The notes beneath the pieces are model-generated. The model was given only the letters and a program-made list of their open reading frames with translations. It did not search any database and was not told the origin of the DNA. Shown one piece after another: positions 1 through 11,300 of a stretch of 64,000 nt of DNA (positions within the stretch are counted from its first letter, which is position 1; each line of letters begins with the position of its first letter). The stretch lies in NCBI GenBank assembly GCA_030849805.1, contig JASANZ010002194.1, positions 1-64,000 of the forward strand. Direction: 5' to 3'. Origin of the DNA: Sergeia podlipaevii. Its lineage: Eukaryota > Euglenozoa > Kinetoplastea > Trypanosomatida > Trypanosomatidae. Made by a program: the position numbers and the translations under genes.

Positions 1-930
1 GTGGCGCACAGCTGTTGAACCGCACCACACAGACGTGGCCTGCGCAAAGCGCGTTTCACTCTTCGGTAACAAATGAAAAGAGTTCTGAGCAGCAGTAGTG
101 CCTTCAATACATGTGGCTAATATTACCTCTTGAAGGTTGTATAGGGAGTCTATATTGCCTTCTCTTTCTAGAAATAGCTTTAAAAAAACAGTGTTGAGGA
201 GGAAGAAGGGAAAAAAATGGAAGAGACGCTGCTGAGAAAATTTAAAAAAAGAAAGCAGAGATATAGCGCTGCTGCGGCACCCCAGAAGCATTTTCAGCCA
301 TACTGATAATTGCCGATGATAAAGTGGAGAATGGGGAGGAGGAGGTCCTTAGTCCACAAAGGGATTGTGTGCGTGGAGGCTTGAACTGCCACCGGCTATG
401 TAAAAGGAAACAAAAGGGTCTCTTTTGTATGTATGTAAATGCTTTTTTTTTTCACAAATGAATGGAAAGGGAAAAAAAACCTACGAAGCGCGTCGCCCTT
501 TCATTCTTTCTCCAACGTTATCTTCGTCGTGTAGTTGCTTTTTGTTTTCCTCCTCTAGCTTTGAGGGATCCAAAAGTTCTGGTTTACATAAAAAAACAAA
601 GAATATATATATATAGAATCTCGCATGTGTATATACAGTGTATAAGAATAATTTACGTGAAGGTGTGCAATGCACAGAAAAAGAAAATTACAACTGGAAA
701 CAAAACCAAAAAACAACAACAATTTGAAGCGTTATCCTCACAAGGCCAAAAAAAAATCCTTCCAGCCCAATTGTTTCAGATATACAGACAAACACGTATA
801 CATGCAAACACACACACATACATACCCACCTCGGAAGTTCTCAACAAAAAGTAAAAATTCAGGGTACCTCCTGAACTTGACATGAAGCACAGTGAGAAGG
901 AAAGAAAAATAAAATCAATTGCAAGCGGAT
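1..930. other. Spacer downstream of the 714-aa gene
   Basis: This stretch is mostly AT-rich and holds no recognised gene. Bases 1-100 are GC-balanced and two minus-strand frames stay open to the window edge without an ATG, so this may be the 5' end of the next gene. A small minus-strand ORF lies at 242-301. A GC-balanced island without an ATG lies at 481-578. Confidence 0.6.
242..301 (-). CDS. Possible 19-aa micro-ORF
   Basis: A short minus-strand ORF starts with ATG at 301 and ends with TAA at 242. An AG at 303-304 sits one base before the ATG, and a pyrimidine-rich stretch lies further upstream (about 315-350), so it resembles a trans-spliced start. The segment is more GC-rich than its surroundings. 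It is very short and chance is a real alternative. It could also be a leader ORF of the next gene, which would lie beyond position 1. Confidence 0.15.
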   Translation of the reverse strand: MAENASGVPQQRYISAFFF

Positions 931-3075
931 TTACTGGCGAGCTAAAGCAAGCATCATCATAGAAAACTCAATGTAGTTGAGTGATGGGATCTCCTCCGTC
1001 GCAGCCTGCGCGTCATCGCTCGATACGTCGACAGCTTTGCTCCTGCTGCGGTAGGGACGAAGACAGAAACTCATGACGAAGTTGGTGATGCTCTTCTCGT
1101 TGCACGGGATACCACAGTGATCGAGCACAAGCAGCGGATGGTCATTCGGCCAGAAAGGCGAGCTGCGAGGATCCGCAGCACCAAGCTTGACCAGCATCAC
1201 CGCCACCAGCGTGCTCACGGGAATAGTCGTCTCAGGTGGGCTGCACAGAGAGTCGAAAACGGGGTAGAGGTCCTCATCACGGACGTGGATGCCAGTCATC
1301 GCCGCAAGGTGCACAATCGGCTGGGGGATCGAGTTGACTAGGTTAAGAGTAGAGAATGCTGGCTTTTGATAGGGCACTAGCTTCGTCTTCTCGCCGTCGT
1401 CGCCGTTACCCAGCGAGTTAGCGATCCTATCGTAGTAGCTCTTGCCACCGTGTTCAGGCTGATTCGCCGCGTTGCGGTTGCGGACGTGTTGCTCAAAGAG
1501 CTCGCGCCTGGTGGCAGCCCGCTGGGCCTCCTGCTCCCGCTCCTCTTCCTTGCGATGCTCCTCCTGCTCCATGCGGTGCTTGCTGCTCTGCGCCAGCGCG
1601 AGAATTTCCTCGCAGAGGTCAGATGTGTTCATGTTATTCTCATCGAAGACCGCCAACGTCGCCTGCCAGATGACACCGCTGTGCTGAATGTAGTCTTCCA
1701 CGGTTTCCACCACAATCTTACACACGTGAAACTTCACCTCACCGGTGCGGGTGTGATCGTCGCCACCCCAGAGCAGACCGACACACTGAGACAGCAGCAG
1801 TGTCGGATCAATATCAAGAATAACAGAGTGGGCGCCGTGCAGCTCAGCGGTCATGAGGCCCTTCAGTACCCAGAGTCGCAGACATTCAGCAGCCGGGGTG
1901 CGGTACACACGCTGCTCCTTGTACTCGCACTCGCGTGGCACAAAAGCAGTGATCTCGCCATCCTCAAAGCGGTTAGGACCGCCACGGGTTGGCTTCAAAA
2001 TGATCCTGGCGCACTTGGCGACCCCCATCGCTGGCTCCGGGCCCTCATTCTCTTCTCTGTAGTACTCCACGTCAAACTCGCCATCGCGCCAGCGGCTAAT
2101 GATTCCTCCCTCCCTCTTCACCACCTGAACACGCTGCTGCATGCGCTGCATGTTCGACAGGTATGTCAGCCGCACACGGTTATCCACCTGGTGTGCGGTG
2201 TAGTCCTCCTCACGGTCCTGCACATCGCTAGTGGCCTTGGCGCGGTGTGTCTTAAGAAAGAGCCCAACGACGTCAGGGCCCAAACCCTTTTCCTTAACCC
2301 ACGCCGGGGCAATGCCATCAATCACCTTGAGCCAGCTGTTGCACAGCAGCTCCATTTCTGGCTTGGCAAAGAGATGCTCAATACGAGGGTTAGGCAGTAT
2401 GCGGCCGTCCATCGTCTTAAAAAACGGGGGGTTACTCGAGCGGAAAGAGTAGATCTCCTCCATGAGAGGGTAATACACCGCGTTGGACACGAAGACCGCA
2501 CGCAGGCGGAACAACGGGAACTGCTCACACATCTCGGCGAGCGGGTTCTCCTGATACGCCTCGTTACGGAACACAATACGGAACAAGGGAAGAGGCACCG
2601 CGCCGGCTGGGCCCTTCTCAGCAATCTCCTCCTCAGTGGGCAGCTGGTACACGAGGAAGCAGTACTCAGGCAGAAGAGTGTGCGCCGCAATCTCAGTGTC
2701 ATTAAGAGAAGCATTGAAGATCGCCTTGAACTTGTGCGCCACACGGACGCCAGAGTCGGCACACCCGCGTGGAGCAGGAACCAGCACAAGGCGACTCTGC
2801 TCATCCAGCACCATGCCGTACCTCAGAACGTCAAACTGGCGCTTGTTCAGTGCGCGGGTGTGCACAGGGTGAGTTTCAAATACCTTATTTACAGGGTGCT
2901 CATACGGAGCAATACGCTCCTTCGCAATGAGTTCCATGTTCAGCTCTAGATCGGCAACGTGCTTCAGCACATCCGCAACTTTGCCAACCTTGCTGCCGGG
3001 CCCCACAATGACTTGTGGTGGCGCAGCCCACATGTAAGGGCTGAGGGGGCATGTGCGGTCCAGAGCTGCCTGCAT
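931..3075 (-). CDS. Conserved-looking protein of unknown function (714 aa)
   Basis: I do not recognise this protein. The first in-frame ATG is at 3075 and gives about 714 residues; the frame stays open upstream but only with non-ATG codons. The N-terminal two thirds look globular and mixed. A charged Glu/Arg-rich helix, probably coiled coil, lies around residues 505-550. The last 130 residues are helical and recall a degenerate EF-hand pair, but I see no intact calcium loop. No signal peptide or membrane segment is visible. Acceptor-like AGs lie about 60 bases upstream of the ATG. An alternative start is the ATG at residue 15. It is the last complete gene of the window in the direction of transcription. 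Confidence 0.75.
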   Translation of the reverse strand: MQAALDRTCPLSPYMWAAPPQVIVGPGSKVGKVADVLKHVADLELNMELIAKERIAPYEHPVNKVFETHPVHTRALNKRQFDVLRYGMVLDEQSRLVLVPAPRGCADSGVRVAHKFKAIFNASLNDTEIAAHTLLPEYCFLVYQLPTEEEIAEKGPAGAVPLPLFRIVFRNEAYQENPLAEMCEQFPLFRLRAVFVSNAVYYPLMEEIYSFRSSNPPFFKTMDGRILPNPRIEHLFAKPEMELLCNSWLKVIDGIAPAWVKEKGLGPDVVGLFLKTHRAKATSDVQDREEDYTAHQVDNRVRLTYLSNMQRMQQRVQVVKREGGIISRWRDGEFDVEYYREENEGPEPAMGVAKCARIILKPTRGGPNRFEDGEITAFVPRECEYKEQRVYRTPAAECLRLWVLKGLMTAELHGAHSVILDIDPTLLLSQCVGLLWGGDDHTRTGEVKFHVCKIVVETVEDYIQHSGVIWQATLAVFDENNMNTSDLCEEILALAQSSKHRMEQEEHRKEEEREQEAQRAATRRELFEQHVRNRNAANQPEHGGKSYYDRIANSLGNGDDGEKTKLVPYQKPAFSTLNLVNSIPQPIVHLAAMTGIHVRDEDLYPVFDSLCSPPETTIPVSTLVAVMLVKLGAADPRSSPFWPNDHPLLVLDHCGIPCNEKSITNFVMSFCLRPYRSRSKAVDVSSDDAQAATEEIPSLNYIEFSMMMLALARQ

Positions 3076-3713
3076 GGTCAATGAGTAGATACGAACACGT
3101 GGCAACAAAAAGGTGAAAAAAGGAGAGGGGTGCTCTTACACGCGTGAATAATGTGTGTATATGTGTATGAAAAGAAATACTAGATGAAAACCTAACTGTG
3201 ACAGCTTTCAAATTCGTAAGGTGATGATCAAAACCGTAGGCAATCACAAAACACAGTTTTACCACCGAAAAAAAAAGAAAGCTAAACATATATATATATA
3301 TATAACAAGGAGAAAAGTAGTAGAAAGTAAGAGAGACAACTTTAATACAGCGCCAAGGAAATTTACGTCTCCTTAAATTTTCCCTTTTGGCGTGCTTTCG
3401 CTTGCCAGCAAACATTCAGCTAAAATAATAATAATTATTATTATTACAACAGCATATTCTCAAAAGGTAAAGCAGCATTTTTGTACTCTCATTTTGTGTC
3501 TTTCCTCTTTGAGCCCAACCGCTCGCTAAACCAAAAAAAAAAAAAAAAAAATTAGGAAATCAGCAAGAGCAAACAAACAAACAAAAGCGAATCATAGTAA
3601 CAACAACAAAAAAGAGAGTAAATAACACCTCCACGTGCATCTTGCTCTCCTCCTTTCTTCCCACCTCTGTTTGCAATTTGATATGCAAAAGCAACACACA
3701 TAATACAAGGCGC
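3076..3713. other. Spacer between RagC/D-like gene and 714-aa gene
   Basis: This is an AT-rich spacer with a TA run near 3290-3303, an inverted ATT/AAT tract at 3424-3446 and an A run at 3533-3551. A short ATG-led frame starts at 3415 behind an AG but runs out of frame into the downstream gene. I see no RNA gene. Confidence 0.6.
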
Positions 3714-4820
3714 TTAGGCAGTACTGAAGATACTCACAGCAGCCTTGTAAAAGACATCAATATTCAAGTTAATGAGCGCCTTGTTCTCCAAGTCACTTTG
3801 CTTTAGCATTAATACCAATGTCAGAGAATTGGGAAGTTCCCGCACGTAAATGCAGTCTTCGCTGCTCAGCTGAATGACCGCACTCGCACCGCGATAGGCA
3901 GAAGCTGCATCGCTACCTCCACCGCCAGCAGTAGTGCCGCTGCTGCTTGTTGTTGTCGCGATCGCAGCAGTCGTGACAGGTCCGTCAATGGCGCCTGTCG
4001 TGTCCAGGTCCTCCATCTCTCGCTGACTAAGTGATGGCGCAGACGCAGACTTCAAAGCGTAGATGCGGCTCATCTTCACTACCACCTCAATTGCATCGCT
4101 ACAGAGATCATACGTGCGGGCTTTGAGACGGTTGCGCTCATCCACAGCAATGTATATCTTTGACCGGCTGAGAAACAGATAGGACAGGTCCACATTGCTA
4201 TTACTGTTGAACATTTGCAGCAGCTCGGTGATATACGGGGTCTTCGTCTTGATGAGCTTCTGCACGACGAGTGAGAAAGCCTGGAAGACGGAGTGATCAT
4301 AAATAGAGGTAAGGTTGAAATTGAGAGGAAGCGGCTTTGTGTTTTCCAAGCGCTGCTTTGCTTCCTCCTCGACTCGCCGCTGTAGACTTGCAAGAAGATC
4401 AGCCTGGTGATCCTCGCTAAGCGCATCCACCTTGTGAATGAACACCTCGACGCACAGGTTGGGGCTGTACCGGTATGCAGCGCAGATGGTGTCCAGCAGT
4501 CGAGCACGGGCGTCATCAATCAATTCACGGCAGTCCAGCACATACACAATAGCGCCGCAGTTGTCAAGCAGCTGGTCCACGTCGTAGCGGCTCGCGTTGT
4601 GTTCGTCAAATGGGTCGTTTTGACCAGGAAAATCCCAGACTTCGAAGTTCACAAAGTCATTCGAGTGCACCGTGCTCTTGTCGGGCTGCACCGTCGTCGG
4701 TAAGTTAACGGAATCATGTGGTTGCATACCTTCAAACACAACCTTTTGAATGCTACTTTTCCCGGACTTGCGCAGTCCCATAAGGAGCACCTTGGGAAGC
4801 GACAGCACATTCGCAGACAT
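3714..4820 (-). CDS. RagC/D-type small GTPase (Gtr2 family)
   Basis: This encodes a 368-residue Rag-family GTPase. Rag GTPases work as A/B plus C/D heterodimers on lysosome-like membranes and report amino-acid status to TORC1. The G1 loop GLRKSGKSS is at residues 15-23, the G3 motif WDFPGQ at 62-67 and the HKVD G4 motif at 129-132. Sequence such as SGKSSIQKVVF and LTSIYDHS fits the RagC/D branch rather than RagA/B. Residues about 200-368 correspond to the roadblock-like dimerisation domain, with a low-complexity Ala/Thr/Gly insert near 285-310. The start at 4820 is the first ATG; the longer frame upstream uses only GTG. A pyrimidine tract and an AG at 4920-4921 give a plausible 100-base leader. 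RagA/B is not in this window. Confidence 0.92.
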   Translation of the reverse strand: MSANVLSLPKVLLMGLRKSGKSSIQKVVFEGMQPHDSVNLPTTVQPDKSTVHSNDFVNFEVWDFPGQNDPFDEHNASRYDVDQLLDNCGAIVYVLDCRELIDDARARLLDTICAAYRYSPNLCVEVFIHKVDALSEDHQADLLASLQRRVEEEAKQRLENTKPLPLNFNLTSIYDHSVFQAFSLVVQKLIKTKTPYITELLQMFNSNSNVDLSYLFLSRSKIYIAVDERNRLKARTYDLCSDAIEVVVKMSRIYALKSASAPSLSQREMEDLDTTGAIDGPVTTAAIATTTSSSGTTAGGGGSDAASAYRGASAVIQLSSEDCIYVRELPNSLTLVLMLKQSDLENKALINLNIDVFYKAAVSIFSTA

Positions 4821-5364
4821 TTGCGCAAATAGGATCCAAACACAGACACACACACAAAAAAAAAGAAATCAAATAAGAAAAACAAAAAGAACTAGTTGCG
4901 TTGTTGGATCTATAAGCTGCTGTGTAAAGAAAGTGGTTTTCGTAAAGAGATAGAGAGAGAAATAGTGGACTCTGAGTAGTGAAAAACCATTCATAATTGA
5001 AACACACAGAGAGAGAATAATGTCACCACTGCTACCAACACAGTGAACAGGGCAACTTTTTTATTCATTGTTTCGCTCTCATTCATCCTTATTAGAGATA
5101 CAGAAAAAAATATGTAAAATGAAAACCGAACAAGTCTTGGGATTCCAGATTGAATATTATGTCTCTAAAATAAAAAAACAACAACACAAAAATATTAGTT
5201 TACAGGAATTCGACAAAAAAAAACCAGAATTGTTATACGTAAATTCCTTCCCATCTGTTTGCCCCAAATACCACCACCACCAACAACTACGCCAACATGG
5301 CAGCCACCCCAGTTTCAGTACACAGCCATGCGCCTCAAGGCAAAAAAAAAAAGAGAAAAGGAAT
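4821..5364. other. Spacer between the 2,110-aa gene and RagC/D-like gene
   Basis: This is an AT-rich spacer holding the probable leader and splice region of the RagC/D-like gene (about 4821-4990) and the 3' untranslated region of the upstream large gene. Runs of A occur at 5341-5352. I see no RNA gene or further minus-strand gene. Confidence 0.6.
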
Positions 5365-8300
5365 TTAGTGCTGAAGAGCCGTTACGATCTCCTTTAAGCG
5401 CTGCCGCATGATCCCCACCGTGCAGGTCAGCTTAGGGGACTCCATTGACATCATCTGGCTTCTCAGCCCATCCAGTGTGTGCAGTAGCTTCTCTGCGGTT
5501 GACCGCAGATCGCGCTGGAAGCCAGCAGTGTAGTAGCATCCAGGGGCTTGAGACGCTGAGTGGGACACCACCTCCTCCGCTCCCATGATGAGCAGCGTTA
5601 AGGCCAGCTGTGCGCTATCCACGTGTAAAGCGCGACTCTCTACAGTAACATCAATACCAAGCTCTGACGCGGTTGCGTTGTCTTCCACTACGCTCTCAGC
5701 AAAGTCGATGTTGTCCATTGTGCGGCCAAAGCTTGGCGACCGCGGCGCACTTGTCTCGCGCGAAATCGGTGTGTCGCTTAAGAAACCGCTGCCACCCAGT
5801 CCAATGCCAGAGCCGCCACCCATGCCACCGCCGCCGCGACGGATAATGTGCAGCTCCTGCACAATAAAGCGGCGCAACACATCAAAAGAGCGGGAAACAT
5901 TGCGCGCGACGCGGTTTGTCTTCTCCACCGCCGCGGCCGCCGGACCCCCTCCTGCCGCGCCTTCACAACCGACGCCGTGATACACACCACGACTGTCGAG
6001 CTGACCAAGAGGAGCTGGAGCGTTAAAAGGACCAGCATCACTAACATTATCGCTAGGCAACTCAAACGCGAGCGCTGGTACGGCCCCCGCCGCAGTTGGC
6101 AGCGCGTGAGATGGTTGAAGAAGGAAAATAGTAAGTTGATCACGCACCATGTGCACAAGGGACGCCTCAATCGCGCGTCCCTCAGATCCAGCAACTTCTG
6201 CGCTATTGCTGCTCGCGATGCACTGCCGCAGCAGGCGGTAGCGATGGACCAGCTGGAAGCACTGTTGTACGCGCGGCAGCAGCAAGGCGACATCGCAACC
6301 GAGAGAAACCAAAACCGCCGCTAGTTGCGTGCAACGTTGCATCTCAGCCACGTCCCAAGCATAGTAGCTGCGGTCAGTCTCAGGGACGTCGGTGAAACCG
6401 CCAAGTGCAAGAAGGAAGCGCGGAGATGCCGAGAGCATCGCAGCCACCTCCGCCAACCAACCCGTGCTCCCAGCACTATACGGACCTGAGACTCCACCTG
6501 TGACGAGCACCGTATACAGAAAATCGAGCATCGCGACCCACGCAGAGTGCCAAGCCTGTGGTCGGTGCCGCTGCTCGGAGGCATCATAGAAGCCAGAAAA
6601 TCGAAACTGTCCTAAGGCGGACGCCACGGCGAGCACGTCCGCACGAGGCAAAAAGACAACGGCACCAGCAGCGCGGCAGTTCATGAGAATTGACCCAAGG
6701 CATCGAACGCAACTCACATAGTGTGTCGTCAAGTCATCAGCAGGAGCAGTAGCGACTATGTCGTGTGAGATGTGCACCATGCGCTTCACCAGAAGAGGAA
6801 ACAGTGCAACAAAAGTGGTAGGGGGACAGCATGTGGTAGACGCCCCCGTCGAAGCCTGAGCAAAAACTGCAGAGCAGCACGTAATAAACTCCGCCACGTC
6901 AGTGCTATCAGAGGGATCTGTGGCGTGGTCCATCAAGGCGACTGGAAGGGCAGCGAAGAGAGCCTCCCATGCCCCACTAGAGGAAAGCGCCGCGCCTGGG
7001 AAGGCACGGAATATGGACAGCACCTTATTGACAACGGCAAGATCGCGAGCGTTCTTCTGCATAAACCCAACGAGGTGCAAGAGACCCCTGCTGAGAGTAG
7101 CGGGCACCTCCACTTCAACAGCGGTAGCGCCAACCTCGACAATAAACGCCAGGGCTCGCGATAAAGTGAGACAACGATTCGTGTACACACGTAGCGTTCG
7201 ACTAAATAGTGGTGCGCTGGGCTTCGCCACAAGCGTGCAGCGGACCGTGGTATCTAGGAGCGCGAGGGTGCGGGACACAAAAAACCCACTGCCCTCTGCG
7301 TCTCGGCCAGTCAGCCATATCGTCATCTCGAGCGCGGCGCACAGCCTCCCCATGGACTCCAGCAAGGAGGCCATCACGTTAAATCTGGCATCATCATCTG
7401 TGTCATAGAAACAATAGTGCTCCCCGAGTACCACGGCAAAAGGACGGCGAAAGTCACGCTCCTCCAGAGCAGGGAGATCTGGGAGGGCATCGGTGTGATA
7501 GATGGAGGCGCCAACGCTGCCTTCAGTCCATATGCCGCTTCTCCTCATCGTAGTAGCACCAGCAGCAGTGTGCTCCCACAGTGCGCGCGACAGACGCTGT
7601 GAAAGCATCGTCATGGAGCGTGTCAGAGATCCTTGCTGCTGGTGCTGCCGGCGATGTTGCGTGGCTGCGAAGCAACTGCCAACACCACTTCCCCTGGCAG
7701 TTGAAGATGCAAGTGTCAATCCTGGTAGTGCTAACACTGTACCTCTTGCCCCGGAGAAAATATCAGAAAGGCTCGTCCCTGCCGCCTCCCTCGCCATCCC
7801 AAGTGCTGTGGTCACGCTGCCGCTGCTGGTGCGATCTTCGTAGTACAAGTCTGAATAGAGAGCCGCGTAGAGAGAGCGGGCCTCCTCTAACCGCTTCGTA
7901 CCACCTCTCACCAGTTTATCCGTTGCCTCGCTAAAGTTGCCTGACACTGTGCGGCGCATCAGACGCGGCGTGCTGAGCGGTGTCTCGGAGCTCATACGCG
8001 GGGTGCGACACATGGAAGGCGTGGCGGCGCCACGCTGCGGCTGCTGCTGCTGCTGCTGTTCTTTTCCTACTTGAGCTGCAATTGCCGCGTTCACAAATGC
8101 AGTGACCGCCGCCGCCAGCGCAACGGTCTCCAGAGGATTCTCACCAGACACTTCCTGTAATGACTCCTTGCCCGTTTCGTCCTTCTTTCTAGTCGTGTTT
8201 TTCTGGACCTTGCGGTTGCCAGCAGTTTTATGTCCCTCCTGTGACTTGAGAGGCGGAAGAAGGTCAAGGACTACATTCACCGAAAGAGCTTCAACAGCTC

Positions 8301-11300
8301 CCAAGTAGCGTAGAAGATCGAGTGCAAGAGCCCTCTCCTGGCACGCCGCACGCTTGTCTACTGCAATATCGCGAAGAACCTGACACACCTCCAGCTCTGC
8401 TACCTCGCTCACCTTGTGGTTGCGCGGGTTGCTGTGCGGTCCAGTGAGATACTCCAATGTCTGCGGGTCACGCTGCGCCAGTGTCATGAGCGCAACAAGG
8501 CGTACTACATTGCTCCGTTCGCCCACTGACATGCGGAGCACATCATGAAGCGCCTCACTAAGACACTCACGTGACTCCTTCGCCATTGTTGCGCGCAGAC
8601 CCATGAAGAAGCTAACATCTGAGTTTTGAAGAGTAGCTCCAAGTACCTCGCAAGCGGCATAACACACTTCGTACGTCATGCATGGCTTCGCGAGCACTGA
8701 CAAGAGAATGTGCACTGCAGAGATGACACGGCCTGAATGGAGCCCCTCCAACGACACGGCAAATGCAGGTGATGGTACAGCGCACGCCGGGAGCAGTGCG
8801 TACTGGCCTGTCACGTGGAGTACTTCACCTAGAAGAACCAGCGAAAGCGCGAGCACTGACTGCGTAGGGACTTCACAAAAGAAACTGTTATTCAGAATGC
8901 ACTGCTGAAAGGCACCCCAGACGCCTTCACAGATGCGGCTGACGAGGTCAGGAAGCGGGAACGGGGACTCCCCCAGCATCTCGCGCAAAGTGACTACGCC
9001 AGCAGTGAGCGTGTCGTTGCCGCCGCTAGTGCCACACCTGCTACTGTCGAGCACGGCGCTGAGCATGTACAGTACATGTGCGTAAAATGCCGTGCCTTCA
9101 AATGTGGCCCCAATGACACCTGGACGCATATCGCACAGCACGCTCAGAAGACGCTGTGCCGGTACCCCGTCGGTGCCGTCGTCTTCGCCAAGGAGAAACG
9201 CGTAGAGACGCAAGTGAGAAACGGCTACTTCTGCCGCGCCGCAGCGAGCGCCGATACTTTCCACAAGAGGGCGGGAAAGCAAACGAGAGGCTGGGCCTGA
9301 GAGTGAAGGAAAGACGGAGTGGAATCGCTCCATAATGGTAAACACAAGACCTTCAAGCATTTGCGAGGCTCCAGTTTCTGCTGTCGGTGGTGCCACATCG
9401 AGAAGAGCGGTGGTCACGAAGCAGGCCTGTTCTAAGATGTTCACACCAGCCACCGCATGCACAGCTGTCAGTTCATGTGGGAATTGCAAGAGCAATGAAG
9501 CAAGCAGAGCGGTGGCCCCCTCAATAAAGTGGTATTCGGCGCTGTGGCACGACCCCTGCATGATGCGCAGCAGATCAGGTGTGCGGATGCTGGCGGCGAG
9601 GAGCTCCAGGCACTGCGACAGCATGCTGACAGCAGTACGGCTTTCATCGGTGTAGCGCGCTTCGAGAGGCAAATGTTGAACGGCCTCCGCATCTAATGTT
9701 GGCCATGCCCGCTCCTCATACGTCAAGGATTGGCTTTTTGATCCTTCGTTTCTGTCTGTAGACTGCGCTTCAGCAGGATTGACACGCCATAACAGCAGGG
9801 TCCTCATATCCTCAAAGCGGCCACAGCGATGTGCAAACGCAGTGCAAGCGTGGCAGTAGAGAGCCATAAAAAAAAGCATGCGGCTGCGCTTGCTGGGAAA
9901 CACATGAGCGCACAAGGATTGTGTGCCGGCTGCATCTGCTGTTTGTTCCTGCGTAGCAATAGCAGTTGAAGATGCCTCATCACGGAGAGCGTCAGACAAA
10001 CCCCCCGGAGTCGCCACTAATGTCTCTTCTAGCGTGTTGAACAAAGGTGTAGACATTGTGGAGCTGAACTGGGGGCTCTGATGAATAAAGAAAGAAGGTT
10101 GCTGCTGATGTTTAAGCTGTGCAGAGTTCCCCATTACAGCACCAGTCAAGAGAGAGTCCAGATTCGCCGCCCCGCCGCGTTCCAAAGGCCACGCTGCCTC
10201 ATCTCTTTCTCTCATTTCATTCTGCTGGCACGTGTTACGTTCACCTAGCTGTTGCAGAAGCACATCCACTGCCCCTGTTGTGGTGGCGCTACAGTTAAGA
10301 TTATATGATGCATAGAGAAGAAGACCGCGTACACTGGCAGGAATAGAAACCCACGAGTAGGCATACATACCCATGCTCTTTGCTGCGCTCATCAGCGCCT
10401 CCACAGTGAAAAAGCGCCACACCTGTGAAGAGAGAGTCTCCCACAGGGCCTCCATAACTGATCCAGTCACAAACATAACTTGCTCTAGCAAACTTGCTGG
10501 CCCAACTTCATGACTCGCGTCGCCGCCATGCCGACGACGGTGGCGGTACGCTGTTGCATCATCGAGGCGAAACAGAACTGGAATATCAGTGTCGTACGCA
10601 CAGGAACAGCACGCCACGGCCACAGCACTACGCAAAAACGTCACACCAGAAGCTGCGCTTGCAGACGAATTTTCTCGAGCCATGGCAGCGTATACTGGAA
10701 TGGCCGCAAATATGGGCAAATCCGCCGCAAAAAAGCTACGATCATAGCTAGCACTGGCGCTGCTGCTGCTGCTGCTGAGGCGGATTGTCGCTTGTTCCTG
10801 CAAAGTAGAAAGAGCAATGCGCTCCACATGCTGGGCTGCCAGTGACGCTAAAAGAGCGCCACATCGGCGTAGAGACGTAGGCAACAGCGGTGCCCCCATC
10901 TCGCGCGCCATTTTGTAAATCTTCTCCACGCATGCGGCATTTGGCTCCGAGACGCTACTCTGTGCGGCCTCGTCACTTGGCTGGGCAACACCTAGAGAAG
11001 CGGTGGCAGCCGCAGTGAGTGCGTCGTGCGCTGCTTGATGTTGCGCGTACAGAATAATAGTGTCAGTGAAAAGACGCACCAGCGCGGTGAGTGTCGACAG
11101 TGTGGTGGTAAGTTGATTGCTTCCAGTGCTAGAGGCGCTACATGCATTGACGCTGCTACCATTCGTCCCGGTTGCTACATCACGACGAAGAGCTAACCAA
11201 GCGCTCTCTAGTCCGTCTATTAGAGCGCTTATAGCTTTTTTCTCAGCCAGCACACGCATGAGGCTGTCATAGCTAGTGATGAAGCTATATCGAACACTTG

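Noticed and set aside
2900..3415. 171-codon minus-strand frame starting behind an AG at 3415
   Set aside because: Only the first 25 codons look coding; the rest is translated spacer and then an out-of-frame shadow of the 714-aa gene.
5068..5397. 109-codon plus-strand frame
   Set aside because: It runs against the transcription direction, is AT-rich and Lys/Gln-biased and overlaps the end of the large minus-strand gene.
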